From: Xylophilus sp.
GTDB lineage: Bacteria > Pseudomonadota > Gammaproteobacteria > Burkholderiales > Burkholderiaceae_C
NCBI GenBank assembly: GCA_009914555.1
Contig: WNDY01000006.1
Span: 1-64,000 of the forward strand
Direction: 5' to 3'
Length of the DNA: 64,000 nt
In this document: piece after piece, positions 34,976 to 48,298 of the stretch
Layout: each line of letters begins with the position of its first letter
Numbering within the stretch: position 1 is the stretch's first letter
Made by a program: the position numbers and the translations under genes
The notes under the pieces: model-generated
Database searches by the model: none
What the model was told of the DNA's origin: nothing
The model's input: only the letters and a program-made list of their open reading frames with translations

Positions 34976-36090
34976 GGCGATGGCGCCGCTTCCACGACGG
35001 GCTCGGCCGGGGCCGCCGGCCCTTCGTCCTCGTCGCCGTACTCGGTGGCGAAGGCCTGCGCGTCGAGCCCCTGCTCGCGCAGCCAGCGCACCAGCACGGC
35101 GACGCTGCCGTGGGTGACGAACACCCGCTGCGCGCCGGTCGCGGCGATGGCCGACTGCAGGCCCGGCCAGTCGGCATGGTCCGACAGTACGAAGCCGCGG
35201 TCCACGCCGCGGCGGCGGCGGGTGCCGCGCAGCAACATCCAGCCGCTGGCGAAGGCGTCGGTGTAGGCGCCGAACCGGCGCAGCCACGGCGTGCCCTGGG
35301 CCGATGGGGGTGCCAGTATCAGCGCACGGCGCAGATCAGCCGGGGACACGGGACCGGTAGCGGGGAGGGTATCCGGCAGCGCCACGCCGGCCATGCGGTA
35401 GACGGCGTTGATCGACTCGACCGCGCCGTGCACCAGGACCGGCCCGATGGAGGTGTCCGGCAGCCCGTGCAGCACGCGCTGCGCCTTGCCGAACGCATAG
35501 CAGAACAGCACCGACGCGCGGCCGGCATCGGCATTGGCGCGCCACCACTGGTCGATCTCGACCATCAGCGCGGCCTGGGTGGGCCAGCGGTAGATCGGCA
35601 GGCCGAAGGTCGATTCGGTGATGAAGGTGTCGCAGCGCACCGGCTCGAACGGTGCGCAGGCGCCGTCGGGCTCCAGCTTGTAGTCGCCCGAGGCGACCCA
35701 GACCTGCCCGCCGTGGGCGACGCGCACCTGGGCCGAGCCGAGCACGTGGCCGGCCGGGTGCAGCGAAACTTCCACGCCGCGGTGCAGGATCGATTCGCCG
35801 TAGGCCGCGCTCTGCAGTCGGATGTCGGCGCCGAGGCGCTGGCGCAGCACGCCGGCGCTGTCGGCATGGGCCAGGTAATGGTTGTGGCCGACGCGCGCAT
35901 GGTCGCTGTGGCCGTGGGTGATGACGGCCCGGTCCACCGGACGCCAGGGGTCGATGTAGAAGTCGCCCGGCGGGCAGTACAGCCCTTCGGGCCGCAGCAC
36001 GATCAGGTCGCCCGGCTCCGGCCGGACCGCAGGCGAGGTGCTGGCCGGGTGCAGCGCGGGATCGACGGTGGGTTCGACCGTGCCGTGCAT
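34972..36090 (-). CDS. Ligase-associated DNA damage response exonuclease
   Basis: A 372-residue metallo-beta-lactamase/beta-CASP-like nuclease (mRNA 3'-end processing factor-like): [17 protein letters not shown] metal motif, [34 protein letters not shown], and the late FVLSDHADW histidine. It is the first gene of the ligase-associated operon. The ATG at 36090 (MHGTVEPTV) is chosen because the usual [13 protein letters not shown] start of the fold follows. An internal segment overlaps a copy of the 53-bp-period repeat. Confidence 0.9.
   Translation of the reverse strand: MHGTVEPTVDPALHPASTSPAVRPEPGDLIVLRPEGLYCPPGDFYIDPWRPVDRAVITHGHSDHARVGHNHYLAHADSAGVLRQRLGADIRLQSAAYGESILHRGVEVSLHPAGHVLGSAQVRVAHGGQVWVASGDYKLEPDGACAPFEPVRCDTFITESTFGLPIYRWPTQAALMVEIDQWWRANADAGRASVLFCYAFGKAQRVLHGLPDTSIGPVLVHGAVESINAVYRMAGVALPDTLPATGPVSPADLRRALILAPPSAQGTPWLRRFGAYTDAFASGWMLLRGTRRRRGVDRGFVLSDHADWPGLQSAIAATGAQRVFVTHGSVAVLVRWLREQGLDAQAFATEYGDEDEGPAAPAEPVVEAAPSP
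35313..35372 (-). repeat. 53-bp-period ATACCCC element, copy 6 (inside the exonuclease gene)
   Basis: On the minus strand the boxes are ATACCCT (plus 35366-35372) and ATACTGG (plus 35313-35319), starts 53 bp apart, with TA at columns 14-15. It encodes [20 protein letters not shown] in the exonuclease, a Pro-rich loop. The interior is the least similar of the copies, so it may be chance. Confidence 0.35.
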
Positions 36091-36171
36091 GCTAGCGCCT
36101 GGCCCCTGTCGCCGCCCGCACCGCGCCGCGCAAAGCACTGTGGGCCGCCACCTACGCGGCCATGGCGCCAG

Positions 36172-36200
36172 AAAAGCAAAGAGCCGCCCGAAGGCGGCTC
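36172..36200 (-). terminator. Rho-independent terminator of the ATP synthase operon
   Basis: On the minus strand GAGCCGCC TTCG GGCGGCTC (36200-36181) forms a perfect 8-bp stem with a TTCG loop, followed by TTTGCTTTT. It lies 143 bp downstream of the atpC stop in the right orientation. Confidence 0.8.
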
Positions 36201-36232
36201 AACGACGAACGCTGGCACGTGCGCGGCTCAGA

Positions 36233-36340
36233 CCAGCGGACGCCGCGCAAGGGCCGCCCCGCAACGCTGGCGTCGCCCCCCTTCCCGGAGCGCAAAGCGC
36301 GTAGAGAGAAGGGGGAGCGGCGCAGCCGCTCGGGGGGATG
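36233..36340. repeat. Dispersed GC-rich intergenic repeat, copy 2
   Basis: The same modules as at 5356-5545: CCAGCGGACGCCGCGCAAGG, then CCCCCCTTCCCG, then GCCGCTCGGGGGGATG, here in a shorter version. It lies between atpC and the operon terminator and would be part of the operon 3' untranslated region. Confidence 0.7.
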
Positions 36341-36342
36341 CT

Positions 36343-36762
36343 CTAACGTTTCTGCCGGTACTTGCGCAGCGCGGCGATCTGCGCGGCCAGGGCCACGAGC
36401 TCGTTCTGCGCCTTGGCCAGGTCCAGTTCGTTCTTGGCGTGCTTGAGGGCTTCCTCGGCGGCACGCTGGGCCTCGTTGGCCTTGGCCTCGTCGAGGTCCT
36501 TGCCGCGGATGGCGGTGTCGGACAGCACGGTCACGCGGTCGGGCTGCACCTCAAGGATGCCGCCGGCGACGAAGACGAATTCCTCGTTGCCCTCGGCCGT
36601 CTCGATGCGCACCGAGCCGGGCTTGATGCGCGTGATCAGCGGCGTGTGGCGCGGGTAGATGCCGAGCTCGCCGACCTCGCCGGGCAGGGACACGAAGCGT
36701 GCCTCGCCCGAGAAGATCTGCTCCTCGGCGCTCACCACGTCGACGTGGATGGTGTTTGCCAT
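36343..36762 (-). CDS. atpC: F1Fo ATP synthase epsilon subunit
   Basis: A 139-residue central-stalk subunit: N-terminal beta-sandwich ([36 protein letters not shown]) and C-terminal helical hairpin (about 90-139), which in the extended state inhibits hydrolysis. Last gene of the atp operon, 10 bp after atpD. Confidence 0.96.
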   Translation of the reverse strand: MANTIHVDVVSAEEQIFSGEARFVSLPGEVGELGIYPRHTPLITRIKPGSVRIETAEGNEEFVFVAGGILEVQPDRVTVLSDTAIRGKDLDEAKANEAQRAAEEALKHAKNELDLAKAQNELVALAAQIAALRKYRQKR

Positions 36763-36772
36763 GTCGTGCCTC

Positions 36773-40710
<3,938 letters not shown>

Positions 40711-40752
40711 GACTCTTTCCTTGTGTCTTTGTGGGGCCGTGCCTGGCAGCCG

Positions 40753-41298
40753 TCAGGCGGTCAGGGCGGCTTGCAGTTGTTCGAGGCGGGCTTTGACGGA
40801 GGTGTCGAGCACTTCATCGCCCACCACCACGCGCACGCCGGCGATGAGCGCGTCATCGGGGCGGACGGTGACGTTGAGCGTGCGGCCGAAACGCTTCTCG
40901 AGCGAAGCCTTCAGGTCGGCCAGCGCATCGCCCTCGATCGGGAAGGCGCTGTAGACGACGGCATCGGACGAGCCGCTGCGCGCGTTGACGAGTGCCCGGA
41001 ACTGGGCCGCCACCTCGGGCAGGGCCGCGATGCGGCCGTTGTCGATCACGGTGCGCAGGAAATTCCGTGCCGCATCCGGCAGCGCCGAGCGCGCCACGCC
41101 CGAGAACACGTCAAACACCTGGTCCGGCGTGACCTTCGGATTGTCGGCGAACTGGCGCAGCGCCGGGTCGGCGGCAATGGCTCCGAGCTCCTCCACCCAC
41201 GCGACCGTGCCGGCCAGGTCGGAGGAGGCACCCTGCGCGGTGCTGGCCTGGAACAGGGCGTCGGCGTAGGGACGGGCAATGGTGGCGAGTTCGGCCAT
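40753..41298 (-). CDS. atpH: F1Fo ATP synthase delta subunit
   Basis: A 181-residue peripheral stalk cap: N-terminal helical bundle ([16 protein letters not shown]), conserved C-terminal domain [20 protein letters not shown]. It joins the b subunits to the top of F1. Spacing to atpF is 15 bp. Confidence 0.96.
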   Translation of the reverse strand: MAELATIARPYADALFQASTAQGASSDLAGTVAWVEELGAIAADPALRQFADNPKVTPDQVFDVFSGVARSALPDAARNFLRTVIDNGRIAALPEVAAQFRALVNARSGSSDAVVYSAFPIEGDALADLKASLEKRFGRTLNVTVRPDDALIAGVRVVVGDEVLDTSVKARLEQLQAALTA

Positions 41299-41313
41299 GG
41301 CAGTGCAGTCCTC

Positions 41314-41784
41314 TTACAGCTCGGTCTTCAGGCGGTTCAGCAGGTCGGCATGGACGCCGGCGTTCACTTCCTTGCGGAGGATCTGCTCGGCACCCTTGAC
41401 GGCCAGCGTCGCGACCTCGTCGCGCAGCGCTTCGCGCGCGCGCGCGCTCTGCTGCTCGGCTTCGGCGCGTGCGGCGGCGACGATCTTCTCGCCTTCCGCG
41501 GTAGCACGGGCCTTGGCTTCTTCGATGATCGCCTGGGCACGGCGCTCGGCGTCCGCCAGGCGCTGCGTGGTTTCGCTGCGGGTCTGGGCCAGTTCCTGCT
41601 CGACGCGCTGGTTGGCGGCGGCGAGTTCGGACTTGGCGCGATCCGCGGCAGCGAGACCCTCGGCGATTTTCTGTGCTCGCTCGTCCAGCGCCTTCGCGAT
41701 CGGGGGCCACACGAACTTCGTCGTGAACAGCACCAGGATCAGGAAGACGATGGCCTGGACGAACAGGGTCGCGTTGATGCTCAC
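41314..41784 (-). CDS. atpF: F1Fo ATP synthase b subunit
   Basis: A 156-residue peripheral stalk: one N-terminal membrane helix ([20 protein letters not shown]) followed by a long charged coiled coil to the C-terminus. It forms a homodimer linking AtpB to delta. Confidence 0.96.
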   Translation of the reverse strand: MSINATLFVQAIVFLILVLFTTKFVWPPIAKALDERAQKIAEGLAAADRAKSELAAANQRVEQELAQTRSETTQRLADAERRAQAIIEEAKARATAEGEKIVAAARAEAEQQSARAREALRDEVATLAVKGAEQILRKEVNAGVHADLLNRLKTEL

Positions 41785-41818
41785 GGCAACACCTCTTTGT
41801 CAGTGGTGTGGGCCGGGA

Positions 41819-42136
<318 letters not shown>

Positions 42137-42158
42137 CTACGGAGCAGCGGGCTGCCGC

Positions 42159-43037
42159 TCAGTGGGCCTCGTGGGCCTGGCCCAGGTAGATCAGAGCCAG
42201 CATCATGAAGATGAACGCCTGCAGCGTGATGATCAGGATGTGGAAGATCGCCCAGATCGAGCCGGCGATGATGTGGCCCAGGGGCAGCAGCACGCCAGAA
42301 AGCGACAGCGCCGCGGCGCCGCCCATGAGGGCGATCAGCATGAACACCAGCTCGCCCGCATACATGTTGCCGAACAGCCGCATGCCATGCGACACAGTCT
42401 TGGCAACGTATTCGATGATCTGCATGGCCAGGTTGACCACGCCGAGCAGCAGCGCGAACACCGGGTTCTTGCTGGTGCCGAACGGTGCGGTCACGAGTTC
42501 GTGCGCCCAGCCGCCCAGGCCCTTGATCTTGATGTTGTAGAACAGGCACAGCAGCAGCACGGCCGACGACAGGCCGAGCGTGGTGGACAGGTCGGCCGTC
42601 GGCACGACGCGCAGGTAGGCGTGGTGCGGATCGTTGCCGGCGGCGCCGTAGACGCCCGACCAGATGGCCGGAAGCAGGTCGACCGGCAGCATGTCCATGG
42701 CGTTCATCAGGAAGATCCAGACGAACACGGTCAGCGCCAGCGGCGCGACGAACCTGCGGCTCTGGGCGTTGTGGATGCTGGCCTTGGCCTGGTTGTCGAC
42801 CATCTCGACGAGCAGTTCGACGGCGGCCTGGAAGCGGCCGGGCACGCCCGAGGTCGCCTTGCGGGCAGCCAGCCAGAACACGAACAGGCCGATCACGCCG
42901 AGCACCGAGCTGACGATGATGGAGTCGATGTTGACCACCGAGAAGTCGATGATGGACTTCTGCTTGATGTTCTGAAGATGCTGCAGGTGGTGAACGATGT
43001 ATTCACTTGCAGTCGGGGCGTGCGCTTCTGCGGCCAT
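42159..43037 (-). CDS. atpB: F1Fo ATP synthase a subunit
   Basis: A 292-residue stator channel protein with five to six membrane helices and the essential arginine in a [13 protein letters not shown] helix. Residues 1-25 ([15 protein letters not shown]) are the amphipathic leader. It makes the two half-channels against the c ring. Confidence 0.97.
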   Translation of the reverse strand: MAAEAHAPTASEYIVHHLQHLQNIKQKSIIDFSVVNIDSIIVSSVLGVIGLFVFWLAARKATSGVPGRFQAAVELLVEMVDNQAKASIHNAQSRRFVAPLALTVFVWIFLMNAMDMLPVDLLPAIWSGVYGAAGNDPHHAYLRVVPTADLSTTLGLSSAVLLLCLFYNIKIKGLGGWAHELVTAPFGTSKNPVFALLLGVVNLAMQIIEYVAKTVSHGMRLFGNMYAGELVFMLIALMGGAAALSLSGVLLPLGHIIAGSIWAIFHILIITLQAFIFMMLALIYLGQAHEAH

Positions 43038-43040
43038 CTT

Positions 43041-43529
43041 TCAACTCTTGTCTTTTCCACTCGGTTTCAGGACACCGGACGGGAACAGCAGCCCTATCCA
43101 GTACGTTTTCATTGTCACGACCATTCCCGCCAGCAGCGCCAGCCAGCTCAGCCCCGGCACCAGCCGGGGCGCTGCCGCGAGCAACGCCACGGCCAGCACG
43201 ATCTTCGCCATCTCCCACATGAAGAAGCCCGCCGCCGCCGCGCCCGCGCTGGCCGCTCCACGCTGGCGCGCGAGCCCGCGCACGAACAGCATCGATGGAA
43301 CGACCACGGCCAGCGCACCATAGGCGGCCGACCAGCCCGCAGCACTGCGCCCCGCGATCCAGCCGACGACGACTGCCGCCAGCGCGCCCACGAAAGTCTG
43401 CAGAACGATCACCCTCCAGGGAGACTGGACCGGGTGCCGCGTTCGCCACTGCTGCGCTTCCTGCGCACTCAGGGGCTTGAAATCGGCAACCTCGGCCTCG
43501 ACATCGGTTTGCGGGGCGATTATTGTCAT
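43041..43529 (-). CDS. atpI: ATP synthase subunit I (AtpI-like)
   Basis: A 162-residue membrane protein with four predicted helices ([68 protein letters not shown]). AtpI is thought to help c-ring assembly. It is the first gene of the operon and 3 bp before atpB. Its cytosolic N-terminus of about 40 residues is longer than in E. coli. Confidence 0.88.
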   Translation of the reverse strand: MTIIAPQTDVEAEVADFKPLSAQEAQQWRTRHPVQSPWRVIVLQTFVGALAAVVVGWIAGRSAAGWSAAYGALAVVVPSMLFVRGLARQRGAASAGAAAAGFFMWEMAKIVLAVALLAAAPRLVPGLSWLALLAGMVVTMKTYWIGLLFPSGVLKPSGKDKS

Positions 43530-43575
43530 CGTTGGTTACGCCCGGGTTACGACCGAAATCTCCACAAAGCCCTTG

Positions 43576-43581
43576 ATTATA
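43576..43581 (-). promoter_or_regulatory. Candidate -10 box of the ATP synthase operon
   Basis: A perfect TATAAT reads on the minus strand 46 bp upstream of the atpI ATG, in an AT-rich patch of the divergent region with ybeD. No good -35 hexamer is spaced correctly, so the call rests on the -10 and position. Confidence 0.4.
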
Positions 43582-43692
43582 AGTATGAACACGCATGCTC
43601 CGGCCATAACCCAGGGGTGTGCTGGTCAAATTCGTCCACGGCGAGTCGCTCGTGCGACAAGCCACAATCCGGCCCTTCCGCCTTCCCGCGCC

Positions 43693-43974
43693 ATGACCCA
43701 GAACACCGCCTCCCGCCAGGACTCGCTCATCGAGTACCCCTCGCTCTTCCCGATCAAAGTGATGGGCGCGAACGTGGACGGCTTCGTGCATGCGGTCACC
43801 CAGATCGCCAGGCGCTTCGACCCGGACTTCGACGCCGCCACGATCGAGCTGCGCGACAGCAAGGCGGGCAACTACCTCGGCATCACCATCACGGTCACGG
43901 CCACCAGCCGCCAGCAGCTCGACGACCTCTACCGCGCCCTGACCTCGCACGAACTCGTGAAGGTGGTGCTCTGA
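43693..43974 (+). CDS. ybeD: YbeD/DUF493 family protein
   Basis: A 93-residue ACT-like small protein: [49 protein letters not shown]. YbeD is the standard neighbour of lipB in many proteobacteria and is presumed linked to lipoate metabolism. Two bp separate it from lipB. Confidence 0.9.
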   Translation: MTQNTASRQDSLIEYPSLFPIKVMGANVDGFVHAVTQIARRFDPDFDAATIELRDSKAGNYLGITITVTATSRQQLDDLYRALTSHELVKVVL

Positions 43975-43976
43975 AC

Positions 43977-44657
43977 ATGGCGGCGCCGCTCGCGCCGCAG
44001 GTGCTCGGCCGGGTGGACTACGCGGCCGCCTACGACGCGATGCGCAGCTTCAGCGCGGCGCGCACCGCCGGGACCGACGACGCGCTCTGGCTCTGCGAGC
44101 ATCCCCCGGTCTTCACCCAGGGGCTCGCGGGCCGGGCCGGCCACCTGCTCGCGCCGGGCGACATCCCGGTGGTGCAGACCGACCGCGGCGGCCAGGTCAC
44201 CTACCACGGCCCGGGCCAGGTCGTGGCCTATCCGCTGCTGGACCTGCGGCGCGCCGGCTACTTCGTGAAGGAATACGTCTTCCGCATCGAGGAGGCCGTG
44301 CTGTCCACCCTCGCCCACTACGGCGTGACCGGCTACCGCGTCGCGGGTGCGCCCGGCATCTACGTGCGGCTCGACGGCCCCTTCTCGCACGCTGCCCTGC
44401 AAGGCCCGCAGCCCGCAGGCGACCCGTTCCGCGGCCTCGGCAAGATCGCCGCGCTGGGCATCAAGGTCAGCCGCCACTGCAGCTACCACGGCGTGGCGCT
44501 CAACGTGGCGATGGACCTGCAACCCTTCGGCCGCATCAACCCTTGCGGTTACGCAGGGCTTGCGACGGTGGACCTTTCTACAATCGGCGTCCATACCACC
44601 TGGCAAGAAGCCGCCGACGTGCTGGGCAAGAAGCTCGCCGCCCGGCTCGCCCCCTGA
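43977..44657 (+). CDS. lipB: Octanoyl-[acyl-carrier-protein]:protein N-octanoyltransferase LipB
   Basis: A 226-residue cofactor transferase that moves octanoate from ACP to lipoyl domains. Motifs: [38 protein letters not shown] with the conserved lysine, and [11 protein letters not shown] with the catalytic cysteine. An insertion [16 protein letters not shown] lies before the lysine motif. Followed 12 bp later by lipA. Confidence 0.96.
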   Translation: MAAPLAPQVLGRVDYAAAYDAMRSFSAARTAGTDDALWLCEHPPVFTQGLAGRAGHLLAPGDIPVVQTDRGGQVTYHGPGQVVAYPLLDLRRAGYFVKEYVFRIEEAVLSTLAHYGVTGYRVAGAPGIYVRLDGPFSHAALQGPQPAGDPFRGLGKIAALGIKVSRHCSYHGVALNVAMDLQPFGRINPCGYAGLATVDLSTIGVHTTWQEAADVLGKKLAARLAP

Positions 44658-44669
44658 CCGAGCTTTTCC

Positions 44670-45665
44670 ATGAGCACCACCGAAGTCGTCCGCGAGGCGC
44701 AGCGCCTTGCCAACTACAACCCCCTGGCCAAGCAGAAGGCCGCGGCCAAGCTCGCACGCATTCCGGTGCGCGTCGAGCAGGGCGAGGTGCTCCGGAAGCC
44801 GGACTGGATCCGCGTGAAGGCCGGCAGCCCGACCACGCGCTTCTACGAGATCAAGGAGATCCTGCGCGAGAACAAACTGCACACGGTCTGCGAGGAAGCC
44901 TCCTGCCCCAACATCGGCGAATGCTTCGGCAAGGGCACGGCCACCTTCATGATCATGGGCGACAAGTGCACCCGCCGCTGCCCGTTCTGCGACGTGGGTC
45001 ACGGCCGCCCCGACCCGCTCGACCAGGACGAGCCGCTGAATCTGGCGAAGACCATCGCCCAACTGCGCCTGAAGTACGTGGTGATCACCAGCGTGGACCG
45101 CGACGACCTGCGCGACGGCGGCTCGGGCCACTTCGTCGAGTGCATCCGGCGCACGCGCGAACTCTCGCCGGCGACGCAGATCGAGATCCTGGTGCCCGAC
45201 TTCCGCGGCCGCGACGACCGCGCGCTGCAGATCCTCCAGGCCGCGCCGCCCGACGTGATGAATCACAACATCGAGACCGTGCCGCGCCTCTACAAGGAAG
45301 CGCGCCCGGGTTCGGACTATCGGTTCAGCCTGAACCTGCTGAAGAAGTTCAAGGCGCTGCACCCCACCGTGCCGACCAAGAGCGGCCTGATGGTGGGCCT
45401 GGGCGAGACCGACGAGGAGATCCTCGACGTGATGCGCGACATGCGCGCCCATGACATCGACATGCTGACCATCGGCCAATATCTGGCGCCATCCAACAGC
45501 CACCTTCCGGTGCGCCGCTACGTGCACCCGGACACGTTCAGGATGTTCGAGGAGCGGGCCTACGCAATGGGCTTCACCCACGCGGCCGTGGGCGCAATGG
45601 TGCGGTCGAGCTACCACGCGGACCAGCAGGCGGAGCACGTGCTGGCCGCGCAGCCGGCGGCCTGA
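44670..45665 (+). CDS. lipA: Lipoyl synthase LipA
   Basis: A 331-residue radical SAM enzyme that inserts two sulfurs into octanoyl groups. The two Fe-S cluster motifs are visible: [12 protein letters not shown] (auxiliary) and CTRRCPFC (radical SAM). The C-terminal [15 protein letters not shown] holds the conserved serine ligand. It completes ybeD-lipB-lipA. Confidence 0.97.
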   Translation: MSTTEVVREAQRLANYNPLAKQKAAAKLARIPVRVEQGEVLRKPDWIRVKAGSPTTRFYEIKEILRENKLHTVCEEASCPNIGECFGKGTATFMIMGDKCTRRCPFCDVGHGRPDPLDQDEPLNLAKTIAQLRLKYVVITSVDRDDLRDGGSGHFVECIRRTRELSPATQIEILVPDFRGRDDRALQILQAAPPDVMNHNIETVPRLYKEARPGSDYRFSLNLLKKFKALHPTVPTKSGLMVGLGETDEEILDVMRDMRAHDIDMLTIGQYLAPSNSHLPVRRYVHPDTFRMFEERAYAMGFTHAAVGAMVRSSYHADQQAEHVLAAQPAA

Positions 45666-46187
45666 GAACACGTTCGGGGCGCTCCCCGGGCCGGGCCGGG
45701 GACAAGAAAACCCGGAGGCGGCCCGGCTGCCGACGCGGAGCGCCACGCGGCAGCGGTCGCTGGTCCCGGCAGCCCGTGCGCCGCGATGCGGCTGCGTAGA
45801 CGGCGCCCGCACGACGATCGCGCCGCGCTGGCCGTCGAAGTCGCTCATGCTGCGCGCCCGGGCCAGGTGTCGTAGTCCTGCATCGCGGTGACGGGGCGGG
45901 GCTGCGAACCCGGCCCCAGCCGGCCAGCGTTTCGGTCACGTCCAGATCGACCCGGCGGTCGCTCCACGATCCGGCGCTTCTTGAGCGCCGACTCCAGCGT
46001 GCGCGGCGGCTTTCGGTCGTCGTGCTGCCGGTGCGGGACGGCGGCCCACATGAAATCATTCTCATTTATTCTTGCGTCCGCGCATGTGCTTATGCGCAGG
46101 CCGCCGCCGTGCGCCCGCCGCCGGCGGCCGGCCCGTGTCACCATGCATGCCGCCCTCGTCCCTCGTTTCCACAGAAAGGAGTTCTCC
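45666..46187. other. 522-bp gap between lipA and the HdeD gene
   Basis: No convincing gene. GC-rich inverted repeats follow lipA (GGGGCGCTCCCC near 45678; the CCGGGCCGGGCCGG run) and could act as a terminator, though without a T tract. Minus-strand frames cross most of the gap, but none shows recognisable domains or a ribosome-binding site. Towards 46050 it contains a Fur-like site. Confidence 0.6.
46053..46071 (-). promoter_or_regulatory. Fur-like site 1
   Basis: The minus strand reads AATGAGAATGATT in an AT-rich island, matching 12 of 13 positions of the AATGAGAATCATT core typical of Fur boxes. It lies 117 bp upstream of the HdeD ATG. Whether it serves that gene, or a lost minus-strand iron gene, is open. 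Confidence 0.45.
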
Positions 46188-46808
46188 ATGGCCAACGATC
46201 TTCCCGGCGCCGGCGCGGCCCCTTCCGCCCCGGCCTCCTCCGCTTCCGTCTCCTCCGGCGGGCTGCTGCCACCCGGCGCCCTGGGGCGCCACTGGGGCTG
46301 GATCGCGCTGCGCGGCGTGGCCGCACTGGTGTTCGGCGTGCTCGCGTTCGTGCTGCCGGGGCTCACGCTCGCGGTGCTCGTGACCGTCTGGGGCGTCTAT
46401 GCGCTGATCGACGGCGTGCTCGCGCTTGTGGCCGGGCTGCGCATCCGCGACGCCGGGCGGCCGCTGTGGTCGCTCGTCGTCGTCGGGCTGCTCGGCATCG
46501 CCGCGGGCGTGGTCGCGCTGCTGTGGCCCGGCATCACGGCGCTGACGCTGGTCCTCATCATCGGCGTCTGGTCGGTGGCGATCGGCGTGTTCCAGATCGT
46601 CGCGGCCGTGCACCTCCGCAAGGAGATCGCCGGCGAATGGCTGCATGCGCTCTCGGGGCTGCTGTCGATCGTGTTCGGCGCCTTCGTGCTGGTGGCGCCG
46701 GGGGCCGGCGCGCTGGCCCTGGTCTGGGTGATCGCGGGCTACGCCGTGGTCTTCGGCGTGCTGCTGCTGGGCTTGGCGCTGCGGCTGCGCCGCCAGCAGC
46801 GCGCCTGA
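46188..46808 (+). CDS. HdeD family acid-resistance/DUF308 membrane protein
   Basis: A 206-residue protein with six predicted membrane helices arranged as three repeats of the DUF308 hairpin (GVAALVFGVLAFVLPGLTLA; GLLGIAAGVVALLWPGITAL; GLLSIVFGAFVLVAPGAGAL), the HdeD pattern. E. coli HdeD supports acid resistance; others are uncharacterised. AAAGGAG precedes the ATG. Its TGA merges with a repeat element. A Ser/Ala/Pro-rich N-terminus of about 30 residues precedes the first helix. Confidence 0.85.
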   Translation: MANDLPGAGAAPSAPASSASVSSGGLLPPGALGRHWGWIALRGVAALVFGVLAFVLPGLTLAVLVTVWGVYALIDGVLALVAGLRIRDAGRPLWSLVVVGLLGIAAGVVALLWPGITALTLVLIIGVWSVAIGVFQIVAAVHLRKEIAGEWLHALSGLLSIVFGAFVLVAPGAGALALVWVIAGYAVVFGVLLLGLALRLRRQQRA

Positions 46809-46867
46809 TACACCCTCCTGTAGCTTTCCATAGCGGGCGCGAGCCGGCCGCTATGGGCATATACCCC
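46808..46867 (+). repeat. 53-bp-period ATACCCC element, copy 7
   Basis: Boxes ATACACC (46808-46814) and ATACCCC (46861-46867) start 53 bp apart; GTA at columns 13-15, CATAGCG at 22-28, ATATACCCC at the second box. The first A is the last base of the HdeD TGA. The interior carries CCATAGCGG...CCGCTATGG, a hairpin of nine pairs. Confidence 0.65.
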
Positions 46868-46937
46868 CGTAGATCCTGCGCGTCGGCGCCCGACGCCCCG
46901 TGCGGCGCAGCCGGTCCGCGCGCATGTAAACCCCAGG

Positions 46938-46958
46938 TAAATGCAAATTGTTTTTATC
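46938..46958 (+). promoter_or_regulatory. Fur-like site 2
   Basis: The AT-rich string AATGCAAATTGTTTTTATC stands about 100 bp upstream of the PepSY gene. It partly matches the Fur consensus (about 10 of 19 in the simple register), and the operon type is often iron-regulated. Weak on sequence alone. Confidence 0.35.
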
Positions 46959-47059
46959 TGGGGCGCCTAGAATGCGCCCGTTCCCGCTCTTCCCCCTCTG
47001 GCCTGCTCCGGCCGCGCCACCGTCCCGGCGCTGCGCCGTCCGCAGCGCTTTCCGACCGC

Positions 47060-47692
47060 ATGGACGTTCCGCACGACAACCGCCGCCGCGCCTACTGGCT
47101 CAAGACGCTGCACGAATGGCACTGGGTCAGCTCCGCGCTGTGCCTCGTCGCCATGCTGCTGTTCACGGTGACCGGCTTCACGCTCAACCATGCGGCGCAG
47201 ATCGAGGCGAGGCCGCAGGTGACGCGCCGGCAGGCCACCGTGCCGCCCGCGCTGCGCCAGGCGCTGGCGCGGCAGGCCGCGAAGGCCGGCAAGCGCGACC
47301 CCGCGCCCGCCGCGCTGGCCGGCTGGACGCGCGCGCAGTGGGGCATCGACGCGACCGGCCGCGAGGCCGAATGGTCGGCCGACGAGATCTACGTCGCCCT
47401 GCCCCGCCCCGGCGGCGACGCCTGGCTGCGCGTGGGACTGGAGGACGGCGAGGCCGAGTACGAGTCGACCGACCGCGGCTGGATCTCCTACGTCAACGAC
47501 CTGCACCAGGGCCGCAACACCGGCGCGGCCTGGCGCTGGTTCATCGACATCCTCGCAGGGGCCTGCCTGGTGTTCACCGTCACCGGGCTCTTCATCCTGA
47601 AGATGCATGCGGCCAAGCGCCCGTTCACTTGGCCGGTAGCCGGGCTCGGGCTGCTCATCCCGCTGCTGCTCGCGCTGCTCCTCATCCACTAG
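47060..47692 (+). CDS. PepSY-associated membrane protein
   Basis: A 210-residue protein: first membrane helix in LKTLHEWHWVSSALCLVAML (with the conserved HxWHW-type histidines that in PepSY_TM proteins bind haem), a periplasmic PepSY-like domain about 60-155, then ISYVNDLHQGRNTG, a second helix (FIDILAGACLVFTVTGLFIL) and a third C-terminal helix. This is the membrane electron-transfer component of a PepSY/ApbE module. The ATG at 47060 is used; an upstream Fur-like site may control it. Confidence 0.82.
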   Translation: MDVPHDNRRRAYWLKTLHEWHWVSSALCLVAMLLFTVTGFTLNHAAQIEARPQVTRRQATVPPALRQALARQAAKAGKRDPAPAALAGWTRAQWGIDATGREAEWSADEIYVALPRPGGDAWLRVGLEDGEAEYESTDRGWISYVNDLHQGRNTGAAWRWFIDILAGACLVFTVTGLFILKMHAAKRPFTWPVAGLGLLIPLLLALLLIH

Positions 47693-47715
47693 AGAAACCC
47701 AGAAGCAACCTGCCT

Positions 47716-48261
47716 ATGAACGCGCCCTCCTCCTCCCTGCCCCGCCTGCGCTACACCGCCGCGCTCGGCACCTGGCTCGCCGCCGGCCCCGTGCTGGCCG
47801 CCGGCCTCGACGTGAACGTGGAGATCCCGCGCCTGAACGTGGCCGAGTACCACCGCCCCTACGTGGCCGTGTGGATCGAGCGCACCGACAACACCGTGGC
47901 CTCGACGCTGGCCGTCTGGTACGAGGTCAAGAAGCGCGACGACGAAGGCGCCAAGTGGCTCAAGGACCTGCGCCAGTGGTGGCGCCGCACCGGCCGCGAC
48001 CTGGCCGTGCCGATCGACGGCGTGACCGGCCCGACCCGCCCGGCCGGCAGCCATGCGCTGTCGTTCACCGAAGGCGCGGGCGCGCTCGCGAAGCTGCCGG
48101 CCGGCGACTACCGGCTGGTGGTCGAGGCCGCGCGCGAAGTCGGCGGCCGCGAGGTCGTGGCCATCCCGTTCCAGTGGCCTGCGGCCAAGGCGCAGTCATC
48201 GCCGCTCGCCGCCCAGGGATCGAGCGAACTCGGCGCCGTGCGCCTCGAACTCAAGCCCTGA
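47716..48261 (+). CDS. DUF2271 domain periplasmic protein
   Basis: A 181-residue exported protein: signal peptide ending near VLAAG, then DUF2271 features LNVAEYHRPYVAVWIERTDN, WLKDLRQWWRRTGRDLAVPIDGVTGPTRP and GDYRLVVEAAREVGGREV. Function unknown; the family is found in iron-responsive PepSY/ApbE operons, as here. Confidence 0.85.
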   Translation: MNAPSSSLPRLRYTAALGTWLAAGPVLAAGLDVNVEIPRLNVAEYHRPYVAVWIERTDNTVASTLAVWYEVKKRDDEGAKWLKDLRQWWRRTGRDLAVPIDGVTGPTRPAGSHALSFTEGAGALAKLPAGDYRLVVEAAREVGGREVVAIPFQWPAAKAQSSPLAAQGSSELGAVRLELKP

Positions 48262-48298
48262 ACTCCTTCTTCCGCCCCCATCCGACAAGAGCCACGAC

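Noticed and set aside
45574..46366. Minus-strand frames in the gap after lipA (two overlapping frames of 160-170 codons)
   Set aside because: They overlap lipA or HdeD, lack ribosome-binding sites and show no family resemblance; a hemP-like product was considered but its motifs are not present.
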